A stretch of DNA of 64,000 nt from Salibacteraceae bacterium (GTDB taxonomy: Bacteria > Bacteroidota > Bacteroidia > Flavobacteriales_G > Salibacteraceae): contig JAGYJZ010000005.1 in assembly GCA_018401875.1 (NCBI GenBank), forward strand, positions 1-64,000. The letters run 5' to 3'. The notes beneath the pieces were generated by a model that had not been told where the DNA came from, did not search any database, and worked only from the letters and a program-made list of their open reading frames with translations. Positions 36,823 to 47,068 of the stretch are shown here, piece after piece. A program made the position numbers and the translations under genes. Within the stretch, counting starts at the first letter, position 1; every line of letters begins with the position of its first letter.

Positions 36823-38100
36823 TTAAATGTTATCGTCTTCTTCGAACCACTCTTTTCCCTTGTTCAAGAGTTTGTCAAACAAGCCTGAAGTTGTTTTCTT
36901 CTTTGGTTTGCGTGATGACATGGTTGATTCCTTTCGATTGTTTCGTTCAGCGTATTCAAATCCTTTTAGCACAAGTCCAACACCTGTGGCATACATTGGG
37001 CTAGCCACCTTGTCGTTGCCTGAGGCGAGGTGCTCGGTAGGATACCCAATACGCGTATCCATTCCTGTGAGGTATTCAAACAATTGAGGTAAATGCTTAA
37101 GTTGAGCGCCACCACCGGTGATTACGATTCCTGCGATGAGTTTTCGCTCAAAACCTGAATTGCGGATCTCAAAATAAACTTGTTCGATGATCTCCTCCAT
37201 TCTGGCTTGAATGATGTGCGCTAGATTCTTGACACTGATTTCCTTCGGCTCACGTCCGCTCAAACCGGGAATCACCACGATATCATTGGCTTGATTCTCA
37301 CTGGCGAGCGCTGATCCAAATTTTACTTTGAGCAACTCGGCTTGTTTGCGAATGATGGTGCACCCTTCTTTAATGTCGTCCGTAATAATGTTGCCGCCAA
37401 ATGGAATGACGGAGGTGTGGCGGATGATTCCATCTTGAAAGATGGCTACATCGGTCGTGCCACCGCCTATGTCTACCAGCACAACACCAGCTTCGCGTTC
37501 TTCATCACTGAGCACTGATGCCGCAGAAGCCAATGGCTCAAGGGTCAGATCAGCGATCTCTAAATCAGATTTTTCCACGCACTTAAATATGTTCTGAATC
37601 GCAGTGACCAAACCGGTGATGATGTGGAAGTTTGCTTCGAGGCGAATGCCACTCATTCCTACAGGATCTTTGATTCCCGACTCGTTGTCGACAATAAAGT
37701 CTTGCGGAAGCACATGAATAATCGACTCACCGGGAGGCAAAACCAACTTATGCATGTCAGCAATCAATGCATCCACGTCTTTGATTGAAATTTCATCTTC
37801 GAGGTTATCGAGGGTGATTACTCCGCGGTGTTGTAAACTCTTGATATGCTGACCGGCAATACCAACATTCACCACCTTGATTTCACATCCTGAATTGAGG
37901 CCTGCTTTTTCAACGGCCTTCTTGATGGCTTCAACGGCAGGAGTAATGTGTGAAACCACACCGCGTCTTACGCCCACTGATTCGGCTTTGCCCATTCCCA
38001 ACAATTCCAATTTTCCGTACTCGTTTTTCTTTCCTACGAGGCAGGCAATTTTCGTTGTTCCGATGTCTAATCCAACAATGATTTGTTCGCTAGATTCCAT
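36823..38100 (-). CDS. ftsA: Cell division protein FtsA
   Basis: Actin-like ATPase that tethers FtsZ to the membrane. The 425-residue protein has GLDIGTTKIACLVG (phosphate 1), VLVDIGGGTTDVAIF (phosphate 2) and AGIVITGGGAQLKHLPQL (adenosine). The SHS2/1C domain lies at about 85-165. The C-terminal end is basic, then amphipathic (SGLFDKLLNKGKEWFEEDD), serving as the membrane-targeting helix. It is 34 bases upstream of ftsZ. Confidence 0.96.
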   Translation of the reverse strand: MESSEQIIVGLDIGTTKIACLVGKKNEYGKLELLGMGKAESVGVRRGVVSHITPAVEAIKKAVEKAGLNSGCEIKVVNVGIAGQHIKSLQHRGVITLDNLEDEISIKDVDALIADMHKLVLPPGESIIHVLPQDFIVDNESGIKDPVGMSGIRLEANFHIITGLVTAIQNIFKCVEKSDLEIADLTLEPLASAASVLSDEEREAGVVLVDIGGGTTDVAIFQDGIIRHTSVIPFGGNIITDDIKEGCTIIRKQAELLKVKFGSALASENQANDIVVIPGLSGREPKEISVKNLAHIIQARMEEIIEQVYFEIRNSGFERKLIAGIVITGGGAQLKHLPQLFEYLTGMDTRIGYPTEHLASGNDKVASPMYATGVGLVLKGFEYAERNNRKESTMSSRKPKKKTTSGLFDKLLNKGKEWFEEDDNI

Positions 38101-38103
38101 AGA

Positions 38104-38901
38104 TTAACTTTTAGTACAAACCACTTGGTTTGCATACTTTAGATTGATAATTTTATATTCATTCCAGCCCGTTTTATTGAGGCCTTCACTGTAGAAATAC
38201 TTTAACTTATTCAGCTTCTTATCCAAATCAATGGAGTTGCCAATTAGGATATGATGATCGCCCACCCTTGGTATCAACTCGATTTCTTTCTGTCTGTTGA
38301 TGTAGAGTTGATTGATTTGAGATGACCAGAACTCACTCTTACTGCAGGTGCTGGCCACATTGTAAATATGCTCTAGCAATTTCGCGTCAGGATGATCGGT
38401 TACCCCCGCCAATTCACTAATGTTTTTACCGATGTATTGATGAAGCATGAGGGTGATATTGCCACTTGCAATGGGTACACTCGCGGTATATTTCGATGAC
38501 AATGGCATGATTGCTCCTTCGTGATCGATGTAAACGCTGATTCCTAAATCGTTGTAAACACGCACAATCGGTTTACGTGCTGTGACATCGAGGTGGAGCG
38601 TACCATTGAGTTCTGAGTACACTTCGGCCGCTTCAATAAACGCATTGTTCTCGATCAATAATTCGAGGTTACTAGGATTTATTTCAATCAATCGGGTCGA
38701 ATCAATACGGTAACCCAAGTCAAAAACATTCTCCTCGATCTCTTTCTGATCGATGAAAAAATTCTCGCCAACGAAGTCAATTTTCACGACAACTTGCTTT
38801 AATCGCGTATCGTTGGTTGTGGAAACAGCCGCAACCAAGAGCACGAAAAGGGCAACTACGCCCAAAACAGCACCTGATATTTTAAATAGCCTACTCCACA
38901 T
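38104..38901 (-). CDS. ftsQ: Cell division protein FtsQ
   Basis: The 265-residue bitopic protein has one membrane helix at about residues 9-29 (SGAVLGVVALFVLLVAAVS). A POTRA-like segment follows (VDFVGENFFIDQKEIEENVF; ARKPIVRVYNDLGISVYID). It then has the FtsQ/DivIB beta domain. It links early and late divisome proteins. FtsQ is weakly conserved, but the position between murC and ftsA (overlap of 11 bases with murC) makes the call firm. Confidence 0.88.
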   Translation of the reverse strand: MWSRLFKISGAVLGVVALFVLLVAAVSTTNDTRLKQVVVKIDFVGENFFIDQKEIEENVFDLGYRIDSTRLIEINPSNLELLIENNAFIEAAEVYSELNGTLHLDVTARKPIVRVYNDLGISVYIDHEGAIMPLSSKYTASVPIASGNITLMLHQYIGKNISELAGVTDHPDAKLLEHIYNVASTCSKSEFWSSQINQLYINRQKEIELIPRVGDHHILIGNSIDLDKKLNKLKYFYSEGLNKTGWNEYKIINLKYANQVVCTKS

Positions 38902-40234
38902 TGGGTTTAGTTTTTACAGCATTTACAATAGGTTTGACAAAACGATCGATATCACCAGCGCCTAAAATCAACACTACATCTGCTGTTAACGATAATACAG
39001 CTATTACCAAGTCTGATTTTTGCACCAACTGCTTAGTTTTCAACGTGAGTTTATTCAAAAGATTCGCGCTTGAAACGCCCTCAATCGGTCGCTCTCGGGC
39101 GGGATAAATGGGCAATAAAATCACCTCATCAGCCTCAGATAAACTTTCTACAAATCCTTCCTCAAGATCGCGTGTTCGAGAAAATAAATGGGGCTGAAAA
39201 ACCACCGCAACGGTCTTTCCTGCATACAGCGTGCGTGCGGCATTGAGTGCCGCTTTGATTTCTTCGGGATGATGTGCGTAATCGTCAATCACCACCCGCG
39301 AAGGTGTTTCCAACACCCGTTCAAACCTTCGCTTTATTCCGCCAAAGGAATTAACTGACTTGACAATTTTATCTAAACCAACACCCAATTCTTGCGCTAC
39401 TGCGATGGCGGCAGTGGCGTTTTCTACATTGTGTTCACCGGCCAACTTCAGCTTGAAACCAGAATGATCATGCACTGAAAACTCGAATGCACCATCTACC
39501 ACTTTGACACTGCTATACTTGATTTCGGCCGAAGTACCTTTCCCGTAAATCTTCTTCTGAGGGTGATCGAATAACTCAGCTATGCTTTCGTGAACGATTA
39601 ATAATTCTGCTCGGCTTGCAAACGTTTGATAGTCCTTTTTCATCTCTTCGAACGTGCCGTAGATGTCTAAATGATCTGGATCTAAGCTAGTGATCACTGC
39701 GATATTGGGATGAAGTCGCAAGAAAGAACGGTCGTATTCATCTGCTTCAACTACTACATAATTTGGTTTCCGAGTGGTAATCAAGTTCGAATTATAATCC
39801 GTCAATACGCCACCAATAAAAGCCGCAATATCTCCTCGTGTTTCGTGCAGCAAATGTGCTGTAATTCCAGTGGTCGTGGTTTTTCCGTGGGTACCTGCAA
39901 TGGCGATGGTTTTGGTTTCTTTGGTGATCCATTCGAGCACCTCAGAGCGTTTAAACCACTGCTTGCCCGTGGCTTCAACATATCCAAACGCGATGTGATC
40001 AATAGGCACCGCGGGCGTGTAAATGAACAAATCGGCTTGATCGAGGCCTTCCGAACTTTCGTCAAATCGCACTTCTATTCCTTCCGCAATGAGTTGCTCG
40101 GTTAACGCGCTTGGTGTTTTATCGTATCCTGAAACCTTGGCACCTTTCCCTTTAAAATAGCGAGCCAAAGCACTCATGCCGATGCCCCCTATTCCGAGTA
40201 AATAAACCTTTTTTACATCCTTTAAATCTATCAT
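38891..40234 (-). CDS. murC: UDP-N-acetylmuramate--L-alanine ligase MurC
   Basis: ATP-dependent ligase adding L-Ala to UDP-MurNAc. LLGIGGIGMSALA (12-24) binds UDP. AGTHGKTTTTG (113-123) is the P-loop, and DEYDRSFLRLHP is the central motif. DDYAHHPEEIKAAL marks the C-terminal domain and identifies MurC rather than MurD or MurE. At 447 residues it is a standard length. It overlaps murG by 4 and ftsQ by 11 bases. Confidence 0.96.
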   Translation of the reverse strand: MIDLKDVKKVYLLGIGGIGMSALARYFKGKGAKVSGYDKTPSALTEQLIAEGIEVRFDESSEGLDQADLFIYTPAVPIDHIAFGYVEATGKQWFKRSEVLEWITKETKTIAIAGTHGKTTTTGITAHLLHETRGDIAAFIGGVLTDYNSNLITTRKPNYVVVEADEYDRSFLRLHPNIAVITSLDPDHLDIYGTFEEMKKDYQTFASRAELLIVHESIAELFDHPQKKIYGKGTSAEIKYSSVKVVDGAFEFSVHDHSGFKLKLAGEHNVENATAAIAVAQELGVGLDKIVKSVNSFGGIKRRFERVLETPSRVVIDDYAHHPEEIKAALNAARTLYAGKTVAVVFQPHLFSRTRDLEEGFVESLSEADEVILLPIYPARERPIEGVSSANLLNKLTLKTKQLVQKSDLVIAVLSLTADVVLILGAGDIDRFVKPIVNAVKTKPNVE

Positions 40235-41328
40235 TTGGCAAGGTTTATTACGTATTGAGCAATGTGTTGAGCAGCGTTGGGGAGGGCGTGTTTTCTAATA
40301 TTCAATGAGAGCGAGTTTCGTTTTGGATGATCGGCAACCAAGCGAATAATTTCTGGAATCAACAATTTGGAGACGTCACGATCAGCAATCATAAATGCAG
40401 CGTCTGTTTTCACGAGTGCTTCAGCATTCTTTGTTTGATGATCTTCAGCAGCAAAAGGAAACGGAACCAAAATGGTGGGCTTGCCGATGATGCATAGCTC
40501 ACTCACGGCAATTGCACCGGCACGAGATATCACAACATCTGCAGCAGCATATGCCGCGTCCATATCATGAATGAATTCGGTGATCACGAGCGGTTGTTGT
40601 TTTCTTTCTCCGAGGATTTGTGCAGCCTCCTCGCTAAACAATTTTCCTGTTTGCCATATGACCTGAATTCCGGCATCTAGAATGTGATCGATGCCCTCTT
40701 TTAAAGCGAGGTTGATTGAGCGCGCACCAAGACTTCCTCCCACTGCGAGGAGCACTGGTTTAGATGAATCAAAGCCGTAACTTTTCATTGCGAGTTCTCT
40801 TTTGCCCTCGATGTCGACCACATTTTTGCGCACTGGGTTTCCAGTTTTCTCGATTCGTTCTTTGGGAAAGAATTTTTCCATTCCATCATACGCTACACAC
40901 ACCTTGCTTACGGATGATGCAACCCAACGATTGGTAATTCCTGCAAACGAATTTTGTTCTTGAATAAGGGTTGGGATGTTCATCCATGTTGCCATGCGAA
41001 GCACTGGTCCGCTGGCAAAACCACCCACGCCTACCACCACATTCGGCTGAAAATTTTTAATAATTGATCGGGCTTTAAGCAAGCTTATGAGCAATTTGAA
41101 AGGAAACAAAAAATTGCTAATACTCAATTTACGTTGAATTCCCGTGATGTTCAGTCCGATGATTTTGTAGCCTGCTGCGGGCACTTTCTCCATTTCCATT
41201 TTACCGATGGCACCGACAAATAAAAATTCAGTTTCGGGTTGCAATTCTTTAATGGTATTGGCAATCGCAATAGCCGGAAATATATGTCCGCCAGTACCTC
41301 CTCCGCTGATGAGTATTTTAAGAGGCAT
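40231..41328 (-). CDS. murG: Lipid II synthase MurG
   Basis: Transfers GlcNAc from UDP-GlcNAc to lipid I on the inner face of the membrane. The 365-residue GT28 protein has GGGTGGHIFPAIAIA (9-23), VVGVGGFASGPVL, EQNSFAGITNRW and GGSLGARSIN. SRAGAIAVSEL is the donor-binding site. It overlaps ftsW by 11 bases and murC by 4. Confidence 0.96.
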   Translation of the reverse strand: MPLKILISGGGTGGHIFPAIAIANTIKELQPETEFLFVGAIGKMEMEKVPAAGYKIIGLNITGIQRKLSISNFLFPFKLLISLLKARSIIKNFQPNVVVGVGGFASGPVLRMATWMNIPTLIQEQNSFAGITNRWVASSVSKVCVAYDGMEKFFPKERIEKTGNPVRKNVVDIEGKRELAMKSYGFDSSKPVLLAVGGSLGARSINLALKEGIDHILDAGIQVIWQTGKLFSEEAAQILGERKQQPLVITEFIHDMDAAYAAADVVISRAGAIAVSELCIIGKPTILVPFPFAAEDHQTKNAEALVKTDAAFMIADRDVSKLLIPEIIRLVADHPKRNSLSLNIRKHALPNAAQHIAQYVINLAK

Positions 41329-42493
41329 GGGCCAAAGGTTTATTGGTGAAACTCATATCCTCTTTTTCAGCGCCAGCGCTCACGCTCAAAATTATGCCCA
41401 CCGCAAAGCAAGTAAACCATATAGATGTTCCTCCCATAGAGACCATGGGCAGCGACTGGCCTGTAACTGGAACCAAATTAACGGCCACGGCCATGTTTAT
41501 CATTGCTTGAAAGACCAGGCTGAATCCAATTCCGATTGACAGCAACGAACCGAAAGTGCGCGGACAATTCAGTCCAATTTTTATCGCGCGAAACAGAAGA
41601 ACCAGATAGAGGAGCAGGATAAAAACTCCTCCGATTAATCCATACTCTTCCAATACAATCGAATAAATAAAGTCGGAATACGGATGGGGAAGAAAATTTC
41701 GCTGCGTGCTTTTGCCGGGCATTTTACCTACAATTCCTCCTGTGGCAATGGCAATCTTTGATTGATCGCTTTGATAACTCTGATTTAAGCTCGACTCATT
41801 GGGAGAGACAAACGACTCAACACGGCTGATCCACGTATCCAAACGCCCGAACGAACCGGGCAATGCTTTTCCAGTCATGTAGACCATCCCGAGTGCAAAA
41901 ACGCCCGAAAGCATGAGCACACCCAAATGTTTTAACTGCACCCTACCAATAAACATCAGCACTAAGCAATTGACAAAGAGCATGGCTGCGGTAGATAAAT
42001 CGGCAGGAAGAATGAGACCGCAGACGATGAAAACAGGAATCAACAAAGGCAAGAAGCCCCGTTTAAAATCCTTGATCTCATCTTGGCGAACGGCTAAGAA
42101 GCGGGCCACAAACATGATCAGCGCCACCTTAGCTAAATCCGATGTTTGAAAGGTTTGGTTGATCACAGGAATGGTCAACCAACGATTTGCGCTGTTGATG
42201 CTCGTACCCATGAGTAAGGTTAAGAGAAGAAGAGGAATGCTCACATACAACGCCAATTGTGCAATCTTGGAATAGTAGGTATATTTTACGCGATGTGCCA
42301 GGTACATTAACCCAAGTCCGGCAACAAGAATAAAACCATGTCTAAACAAGTAGTAAAACGTATTGCCATCGTGGTGACGATAGGCCAAGGTGACAATACT
42401 ACTGTAAACCAACAACAAGCTCAGCACTGAAAGCAGCAGCATGATCAACCACACGGGTCGATCGCCTTTGATGTATTTGAGCAGTGATTCCAA
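41318..42493 (-). CDS. ftsW: Peptidoglycan glycosyltransferase FtsW
   Basis: SEDS-family septal polymerase with about ten membrane helices, 391 residues. SANRWLTIP, RQDEIKDFKRGF, ARAIKIGLNCPR-type loops and the periplasmic QSYQSDQSKIAIATGGIVGKMPGKS match FtsW. The end MVSMGGTSIWFTCFAVGIIL is typical. The start is unusual. A TTG at 42491-42493 directly follows the TAA of the upstream gene in the same frame, and the next ATG lies inside the first membrane helix. Confidence 0.93.
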   Translation of the reverse strand: MESLLKYIKGDRPVWLIMLLLSVLSLLLVYSSIVTLAYRHHDGNTFYYLFRHGFILVAGLGLMYLAHRVKYTYYSKIAQLALYVSIPLLLLTLLMGTSINSANRWLTIPVINQTFQTSDLAKVALIMFVARFLAVRQDEIKDFKRGFLPLLIPVFIVCGLILPADLSTAAMLFVNCLVLMFIGRVQLKHLGVLMLSGVFALGMVYMTGKALPGSFGRLDTWISRVESFVSPNESSLNQSYQSDQSKIAIATGGIVGKMPGKSTQRNFLPHPYSDFIYSIVLEEYGLIGGVFILLLYLVLLFRAIKIGLNCPRTFGSLLSIGIGFSLVFQAMINMAVAVNLVPVTGQSLPMVSMGGTSIWFTCFAVGIILSVSAGAEKEDMSFTNKPLAHAS

Positions 42494-43009
42494 TTATCGT
42501 AAGCGCATTTCTCTGACAGCCTTTCTAAATGCCTGTCCTTGTTCTTTGAAGTGAGTGAAATTTTCTAAATCACTAAACCCTGGTGAATAAAGCACCACGT
42601 CACCGCTATTCGCAATTTCTTTTGCCGCTATTGCAGCATCGAGGATTGAACCGCATTGAATGCATGGCTGCTTGACGTTTTGAAGTGATGCGCGCACTTT
42701 TTCGTGGTGTTGGCCCGTGATCACAAATGCCTTAATGTTGTTTGTGGCAACTTCATTCATAAGGTCATAATCTCGGTCGTCTGATGACGAGCCCATGATC
42801 CAAATCACCGATTGATCCATGCATTCGAGTGAATACCATGTTGAATTGAGGTCGGTGGCTTTGGCATCGTTCACGTATTCTACTCCATCCACAACATCTA
42901 CAAACTCGAGGCGGTGCTCGATCTCGCCAAGCCTTCGTATATTCTGTTTTTGTTGGCTTGCAAGTCGCTCGTTAACCTTTGCTAGAAGATGTGATGTGTG
43001 CGATTTCAT
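42494..43009 (-). CDS. Stand-alone MurD C-terminal domain (paralog of the adjacent MurD)
   Basis: This 171-residue protein corresponds only to the C-terminal Mur-ligase domain. It aligns by eye with the adjacent full MurD: EHRLEFVDVVDG, NDAKATDLNSTWYSLEC, VWIMGSS, VVLYSPGFSD and FKEQGQAFRKAVREM have direct counterparts. There is no P-loop or UDP-binding domain, so it cannot be a ligase alone. The MurD motif SPACASFD is changed to SPGFSDLEN and GGVDKGNDY to GSSSDDRDY, so substrate contacts have diverged, while the KAT block is kept. It sits 11 bases after murD and abuts ftsW in frame. Possibly a regulator or scaffold; I know no described function. Confidence 0.85.
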   Translation of the reverse strand: MKSHTSHLLAKVNERLASQQKQNIRRLGEIEHRLEFVDVVDGVEYVNDAKATDLNSTWYSLECMDQSVIWIMGSSSDDRDYDLMNEVATNNIKAFVITGQHHEKVRASLQNVKQPCIQCGSILDAAIAAKEIANSGDVVLYSPGFSDLENFTHFKEQGQAFRKAVREMRLR

Positions 43010-43020
43010 AGAATGAGTGA

Positions 43021-44361
43021 TTAAAGATTTCTAACTGCTTCTTTGAACTGACGACCGCGATCTTCGTAATCGTCAAACAAATCAAAACTGGCACACGCAG
43101 GACTCAACAACACCGCATCGCCTTTAACACCAGCCTTATACGCTTGGTAAACTGCATCGCGCATTGTTTCTACTTCGATTACATTCTCCACATAATCGCC
43201 AAATGCTGCGATCAGCTTTGCGTTATCTTTTCCGAGGCAAACAAGGGTTTTCACTTTTGCCTTTACCATGCCTTCAAGTTGCGTGTAATCGTTTCCTTTA
43301 TCAACACCTCCAGCGATCCAAACCACTGGTTTTGTCATGCTTTCGAGGGCATACCATGTCGAATTTACATTGGTAGCTTTCGAGTCGTTGATGAATGAAA
43401 TGCCGTACACATCATTCACGAGCTCAAGGCGGTGTTCGATATTCTGAAAATCAGACAAACACTCTCTAATAATATCTTTTCTTACCTCTAAGATTCTAGC
43501 TGCGATGCCAGAAGCCATCGAGTTGTAGAGGTTGTGTTTGCCCTGCAGGGCTAATTCTTGCATCGTCATAACTAATTGGTTTTTATTTGGGTTAATGGTT
43601 AATTCATTTTCGTTTGCGAAAGCCGCGAGGCCTTCATGATTCTGTTCTATTGAGAAAGGCGCTTTTGTTGCCTTCGTTTCTATTGTCTTCATCACTTCGC
43701 GCGTTACTGGATCATCTGCGTTGTAGATGAGCCAATCGCTGTCGGTTTGATTTTGTGTGATGCGCATTTTAGACTTGGCGTACTTCATCAAGTCATACTC
43801 GTAGCGATCTAAGTGATCTTCAGTGATGTTGAGCAGCATTGCGATGTCGCACTTAAAATCATACATGCCATCCAGCTGAAAACTGCTGATTTCGAGTACA
43901 ATCCAATCGTATTGATCGCCCTCAGCCACAATGGCTGCGAGACTTTTGCCGATGTTTCCACCGAGACCAACATTGATTCCTGCGCGCTGCAAAATGTGAT
44001 GCGTTAGCAATGTGGTTGTCGTTTTACCATTGCTTCCCGTGATGCCGATAAACTTTGCCTTGGAATAACGGCCTGCAAACTCGATTTCGCTAATCACTGG
44101 CACACCCTTCGCCCTTAACTGCACAACCAATGCTGCGCTATCAGGGATGCCAGGGCTTTTCACCACTTCATCCGCTTCTAAGATTCGATCGACCGAATGG
44201 CCTTTCTCTTCAAACAGAATGTCATTATTTAAAAGAACGTTCTTATACTTTTCCTTCAGTGCACCAGCGTCACTTACAAATACTTCCCAGCCTTTTTGCT
44301 TTGCCAACAGCGCTGCTCCTACTCCACTTTCTCCACCACCGAGCACTACCAGCTTTTTCAT
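43021..44361 (-). CDS. murD: UDP-N-acetylmuramoylalanine--D-glutamate ligase MurD
   Basis: Adds D-Glu to UDP-MurNAc-L-Ala. ATG 44361, overlapping the mraY stop by one base, gives a 446-residue protein starting [18 protein letters not shown] further in-frame upstream start lies inside mraY and is rejected. ITGSNGKTTTT (107-117) is the P-loop. NITEDHLDRY, NDSKATNVNSTWYALES and VLLSPACASFDLFDDYEDRG are MurD hallmarks. Its C-terminal domain is duplicated in the next gene. Confidence 0.95.
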   Translation of the reverse strand: MKKLVVLGGGESGVGAALLAKQKGWEVFVSDAGALKEKYKNVLLNNDILFEEKGHSVDRILEADEVVKSPGIPDSAALVVQLRAKGVPVISEIEFAGRYSKAKFIGITGSNGKTTTTLLTHHILQRAGINVGLGGNIGKSLAAIVAEGDQYDWIVLEISSFQLDGMYDFKCDIAMLLNITEDHLDRYEYDLMKYAKSKMRITQNQTDSDWLIYNADDPVTREVMKTIETKATKAPFSIEQNHEGLAAFANENELTINPNKNQLVMTMQELALQGKHNLYNSMASGIAARILEVRKDIIRECLSDFQNIEHRLELVNDVYGISFINDSKATNVNSTWYALESMTKPVVWIAGGVDKGNDYTQLEGMVKAKVKTLVCLGKDNAKLIAAFGDYVENVIEVETMRDAVYQAYKAGVKGDAVLLSPACASFDLFDDYEDRGRQFKEAVRNL

Positions 44362-45608
44362 TACCTCAGTTTTAAAGTGATAATGCTGATAACTGCAAGC
44401 ATTACCCCTACAATCCAAAAGCGCGATACGATCTTGCTTTCGTGCATTCCCTTCTTTTGGTAATGATGATGGAGCGGTGCCATGAGAAATATCCTTCTGC
44501 CTTCACCATACTTGTTTTTGGTGTATTTGAAATAAGCCACTTGCAAAACCACAGAAAGGTTTTCGACTAAAAACACTCCGCAAAAAATGGGGATAAGCAA
44601 TTCCTTTTTTATCGCCAGCGCAAACACAGCGATGATTCCACCAATGGCTAAACTTCCAGTATCGCCCATGAAAACTTGGGCTGGATAAGAGTTATACCAC
44701 AAGAAGCCGATGCACGCCCCACCAAACGCACCCATGAAAATCACCAACTCCTCAGAGTTTGGAATGAACATGATGTTGAGGTAGTCAGCGAAAATTAAGT
44801 TTGAAGACAAGTAGGCTAAAATGGCCAACGTGAGGCCGATGATCGCTGAAGTTCCTCCCGCCAATCCATCCAATCCATCAGTCATGTTGGCGCCATTTGA
44901 AACAGCGGTAATCACAAAAATCACGATGATGATGTAGATGATCCACGCGTATTTGGCGACAGATTCTCCGAGCCAATCGAGTAGCCAGCGGTAGTCAAAT
45001 TCATTGTTCTTAACAAAAGGAATAGTGGTTTTTGTAACTCCCGTTTCTACCCACTGAGGGCGATTTACGGTGTCGCCATTGCCATCAACTACAGTCTCGG
45101 TAATTACAACTCCGTTTTCATCGTATACCTTGTGCTTGATGGTGACATCACCATTGAAATAGAGAATTGCACCAGCGATGATTCCGAGGCCAACTTGACC
45201 TACCACTTTGAATTTGCCCGCCAGGCCTTTTTTGTCTTTTTTGAATACTTTGATGTAGTCATCTGTGAAACCTATTGCTCCGAGCCAAACGGTAGAAATG
45301 AGCATCAGCCATATGTATGTGTTGTGAAGTTTGGCAAAAAGAAGGGTAGGAATGATGATGGCCGAGAGAATGATTAAACCACCCATAGTTGGTGTGCCTT
45401 GCTTCTGCATCTGACCTTCGAGGCCGAGGTCGCGAACCGTTTCGCCCACCTGCAATTTTCTGAGGTAGTCAATGATGCGCTTTCCAAACAGCATGCTGAT
45501 GATGAGCGATGTAATTACGGCCATTGCTGTGCGAAACGTAATGTATTCAAACACTCCCGCTCCGGGCACGTCTAGTTCATTCAGGTATTGAAACAAATAA
45601 TAGAGCAT
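44361..45608 (-). CDS. mraY: Phospho-N-acetylmuramoyl-pentapeptide-transferase MraY
   Basis: Integral membrane enzyme that makes lipid I from UDP-MurNAc-pentapeptide and undecaprenyl phosphate. The 415-residue protein has about ten helices. [26 protein letters not shown] and the terminal [11 protein letters not shown] form the active site. An insertion of about 40 residues near residues 165-205 ([20 protein letters not shown]) is usual for Bacteroidota and lies in an extramembrane loop. It overlaps murE and murD by one base each. Confidence 0.96.
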   Translation of the reverse strand: MLYYLFQYLNELDVPGAGVFEYITFRTAMAVITSLIISMLFGKRIIDYLRKLQVGETVRDLGLEGQMQKQGTPTMGGLIILSAIIIPTLLFAKLHNTYIWLMLISTVWLGAIGFTDDYIKVFKKDKKGLAGKFKVVGQVGLGIIAGAILYFNGDVTIKHKVYDENGVVITETVVDGNGDTVNRPQWVETGVTKTTIPFVKNNEFDYRWLLDWLGESVAKYAWIIYIIIVIFVITAVSNGANMTDGLDGLAGGTSAIIGLTLAILAYLSSNLIFADYLNIMFIPNSEELVIFMGAFGGACIGFLWYNSYPAQVFMGDTGSLAIGGIIAVFALAIKKELLIPIFCGVFLVENLSVVLQVAYFKYTKNKYGEGRRIFLMAPLHHHYQKKGMHESKIVSRFWIVGVMLAVISIITLKLR

Positions 45609-47068
45609 CAGCTTACTAGTTTGATCATTTCGGATAGAATCTTCATGTCGTCAAAGTCGAAGCGCTCACCTTTGATTTCTTGATAGGTTTCGTGACCTTT
45701 TCCTGCCACGAGAATGATATCGCCAGGATCAGCCATCGATGCTGCAGCCTTTATCGCTTCCTTGCGGTCGGTGATTGCCAGGGATTTTTTTTGCTGTACG
45801 ATTTCGAGACCTGCTTGCATATCGCGAATGATAGCTTCAGGCTCTTCGGTACGTGGATTGTCGCTTGTAAGTAACACGCGATCGCTCAAGTCAGCAGCAA
45901 TTTTCGCCATTTCAGGTCGCTTTGTTTTGTCGCGATCACCACCGCAGCCAACCACTGTAATCACGCGTTCGTTCCCACCTCTTATTTCCTGAATGGTAGA
46001 CAGCACATTCTTAAGCGCATCAGGAGTGTGTGCGTAATCTACAATGCCAATGATTCCATTCTCAGAGCGGATGTATTGAAAGCGGCCCGTTGGAGGATTA
46101 AGGTTAGACAACATGGTTAGCACCTCCATTTTATCTTCACCTAAAAGAAACGCTGTGGCGTAAGTAGCCAGCAGGTTGTAGGCATTAAACCGTCCGATCA
46201 GCTTGCTCCAAATTTCTCGATCATCGAGGATGAGATTGAGTCCTTGGAAATGGTTTTCTAAAATCTTGGCTTTGAAATCTGCACCGGTTTTTAGCGCGTA
46301 GTGGTATACTTTAGACCGGGTGTTTTGGACCATTATTTCCCCGTGTATATCGTCCACATTTACCAATGAAAATGCATCAGCAGGCAAGCCGTCAAAGAAT
46401 TGCTTCTTGGCTTTTATATAATTGTCAAACGTTTTGTGGTAATCGAGGTGATCGTGTGTAATATTGGTAAAGATTCCACCTTTAAACACCAACCCCGCGA
46501 TGCGTCTTTGGTGGATCGCATGCGAACTCACCTCCATGAAACAGTATTTACACCCTTCTTCAACCATTTGCTGCAACAAGCGATTGAGTTGAACGGGATC
46601 TGGTGTGGTGTGCGAAGCTGGAATTTCTTTGGTTCCGATCAAGTTTACAACCGTACTGATTAGGCCCGGCTTGTTTCCAAGTGCTCGGTATAAGCGATGC
46701 AGCAGCGTAGCAACCGTGGTTTTTCCGTTTGTACCGGTTACACCAACGAGCTTCAGTTTCTCTGATGGATTGTCGAAAAAATTAGAAGCCATTACTCCTA
46801 AAGCTTCTGCCGAATCCTTCACTTTTACGTAAGTAACCCCCTCACCTAACTCTGTTGGCAATTCCTCGCAAACGATGATTTTGGAGCCCTGTGCGATGGC
46901 TTTATCAATGAAAAGATGTCCATCGGTCTGTGTTCCACGCACAGCGACAAAGGCGCTCATTTTTTCAGCCTTTCGACTATCGAAACAGATGGTTTCTACC
47001 GCCAAATGGGTATTTCCAATCACATCATCGATGCCCGCTTTATACAGTATGTCTTTTAGCAGTTTCAC
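45608..47068 (-). CDS. murE: UDP-MurNAc-tripeptide synthetase MurE
   Basis: Adds the third stem-peptide residue. The start is GTG 47068, overlapping the ftsI stop (GTGA). [15 protein letters not shown] (109-123) is the P-loop, and THDHLDYH and [14 protein letters not shown] follow. The specificity loop SDNPRTEEP carries the DNPR motif, which indicates meso-diaminopimelate rather than lysine. At 486 residues it has normal length. It overlaps mraY by one base. Confidence 0.96.
   Translation of the reverse strand: MKLLKDILYKAGIDDVIGNTHLAVETICFDSRKAEKMSAFVAVRGTQTDGHLFIDKAIAQGSKIIVCEELPTELGEGVTYVKVKDSAEALGVMASNFFDNPSEKLKLVGVTGTNGKTTVATLLHRLYRALGNKPGLISTVVNLIGTKEIPASHTTPDPVQLNRLLQQMVEEGCKYCFMEVSSHAIHQRRIAGLVFKGGIFTNITHDHLDYHKTFDNYIKAKKQFFDGLPADAFSLVNVDDIHGEIMVQNTRSKVYHYALKTGADFKAKILENHFQGLNLILDDREIWSKLIGRFNAYNLLATYATAFLLGEDKMEVLTMLSNLNPPTGRFQYIRSENGIIGIVDYAHTPDALKNVLSTIQEIRGGNERVITVVGCGGDRDKTKRPEMAKIAADLSDRVLLTSDNPRTEEPEAIIRDMQAGLEIVQQKKSLAITDRKEAIKAAASMADPGDIILVAGKGHETYQEIKGERFDFDDMKILSEMIKLVS

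Noticed and set aside
44361-44418. Longer MurD N-terminus starting at 44418
   Set aside because: It would add 19 residues inside mraY. The Rossmann fold begins at [10 protein letters not shown] from ATG 44361, which overlaps the mraY stop as at other dcw junctions.
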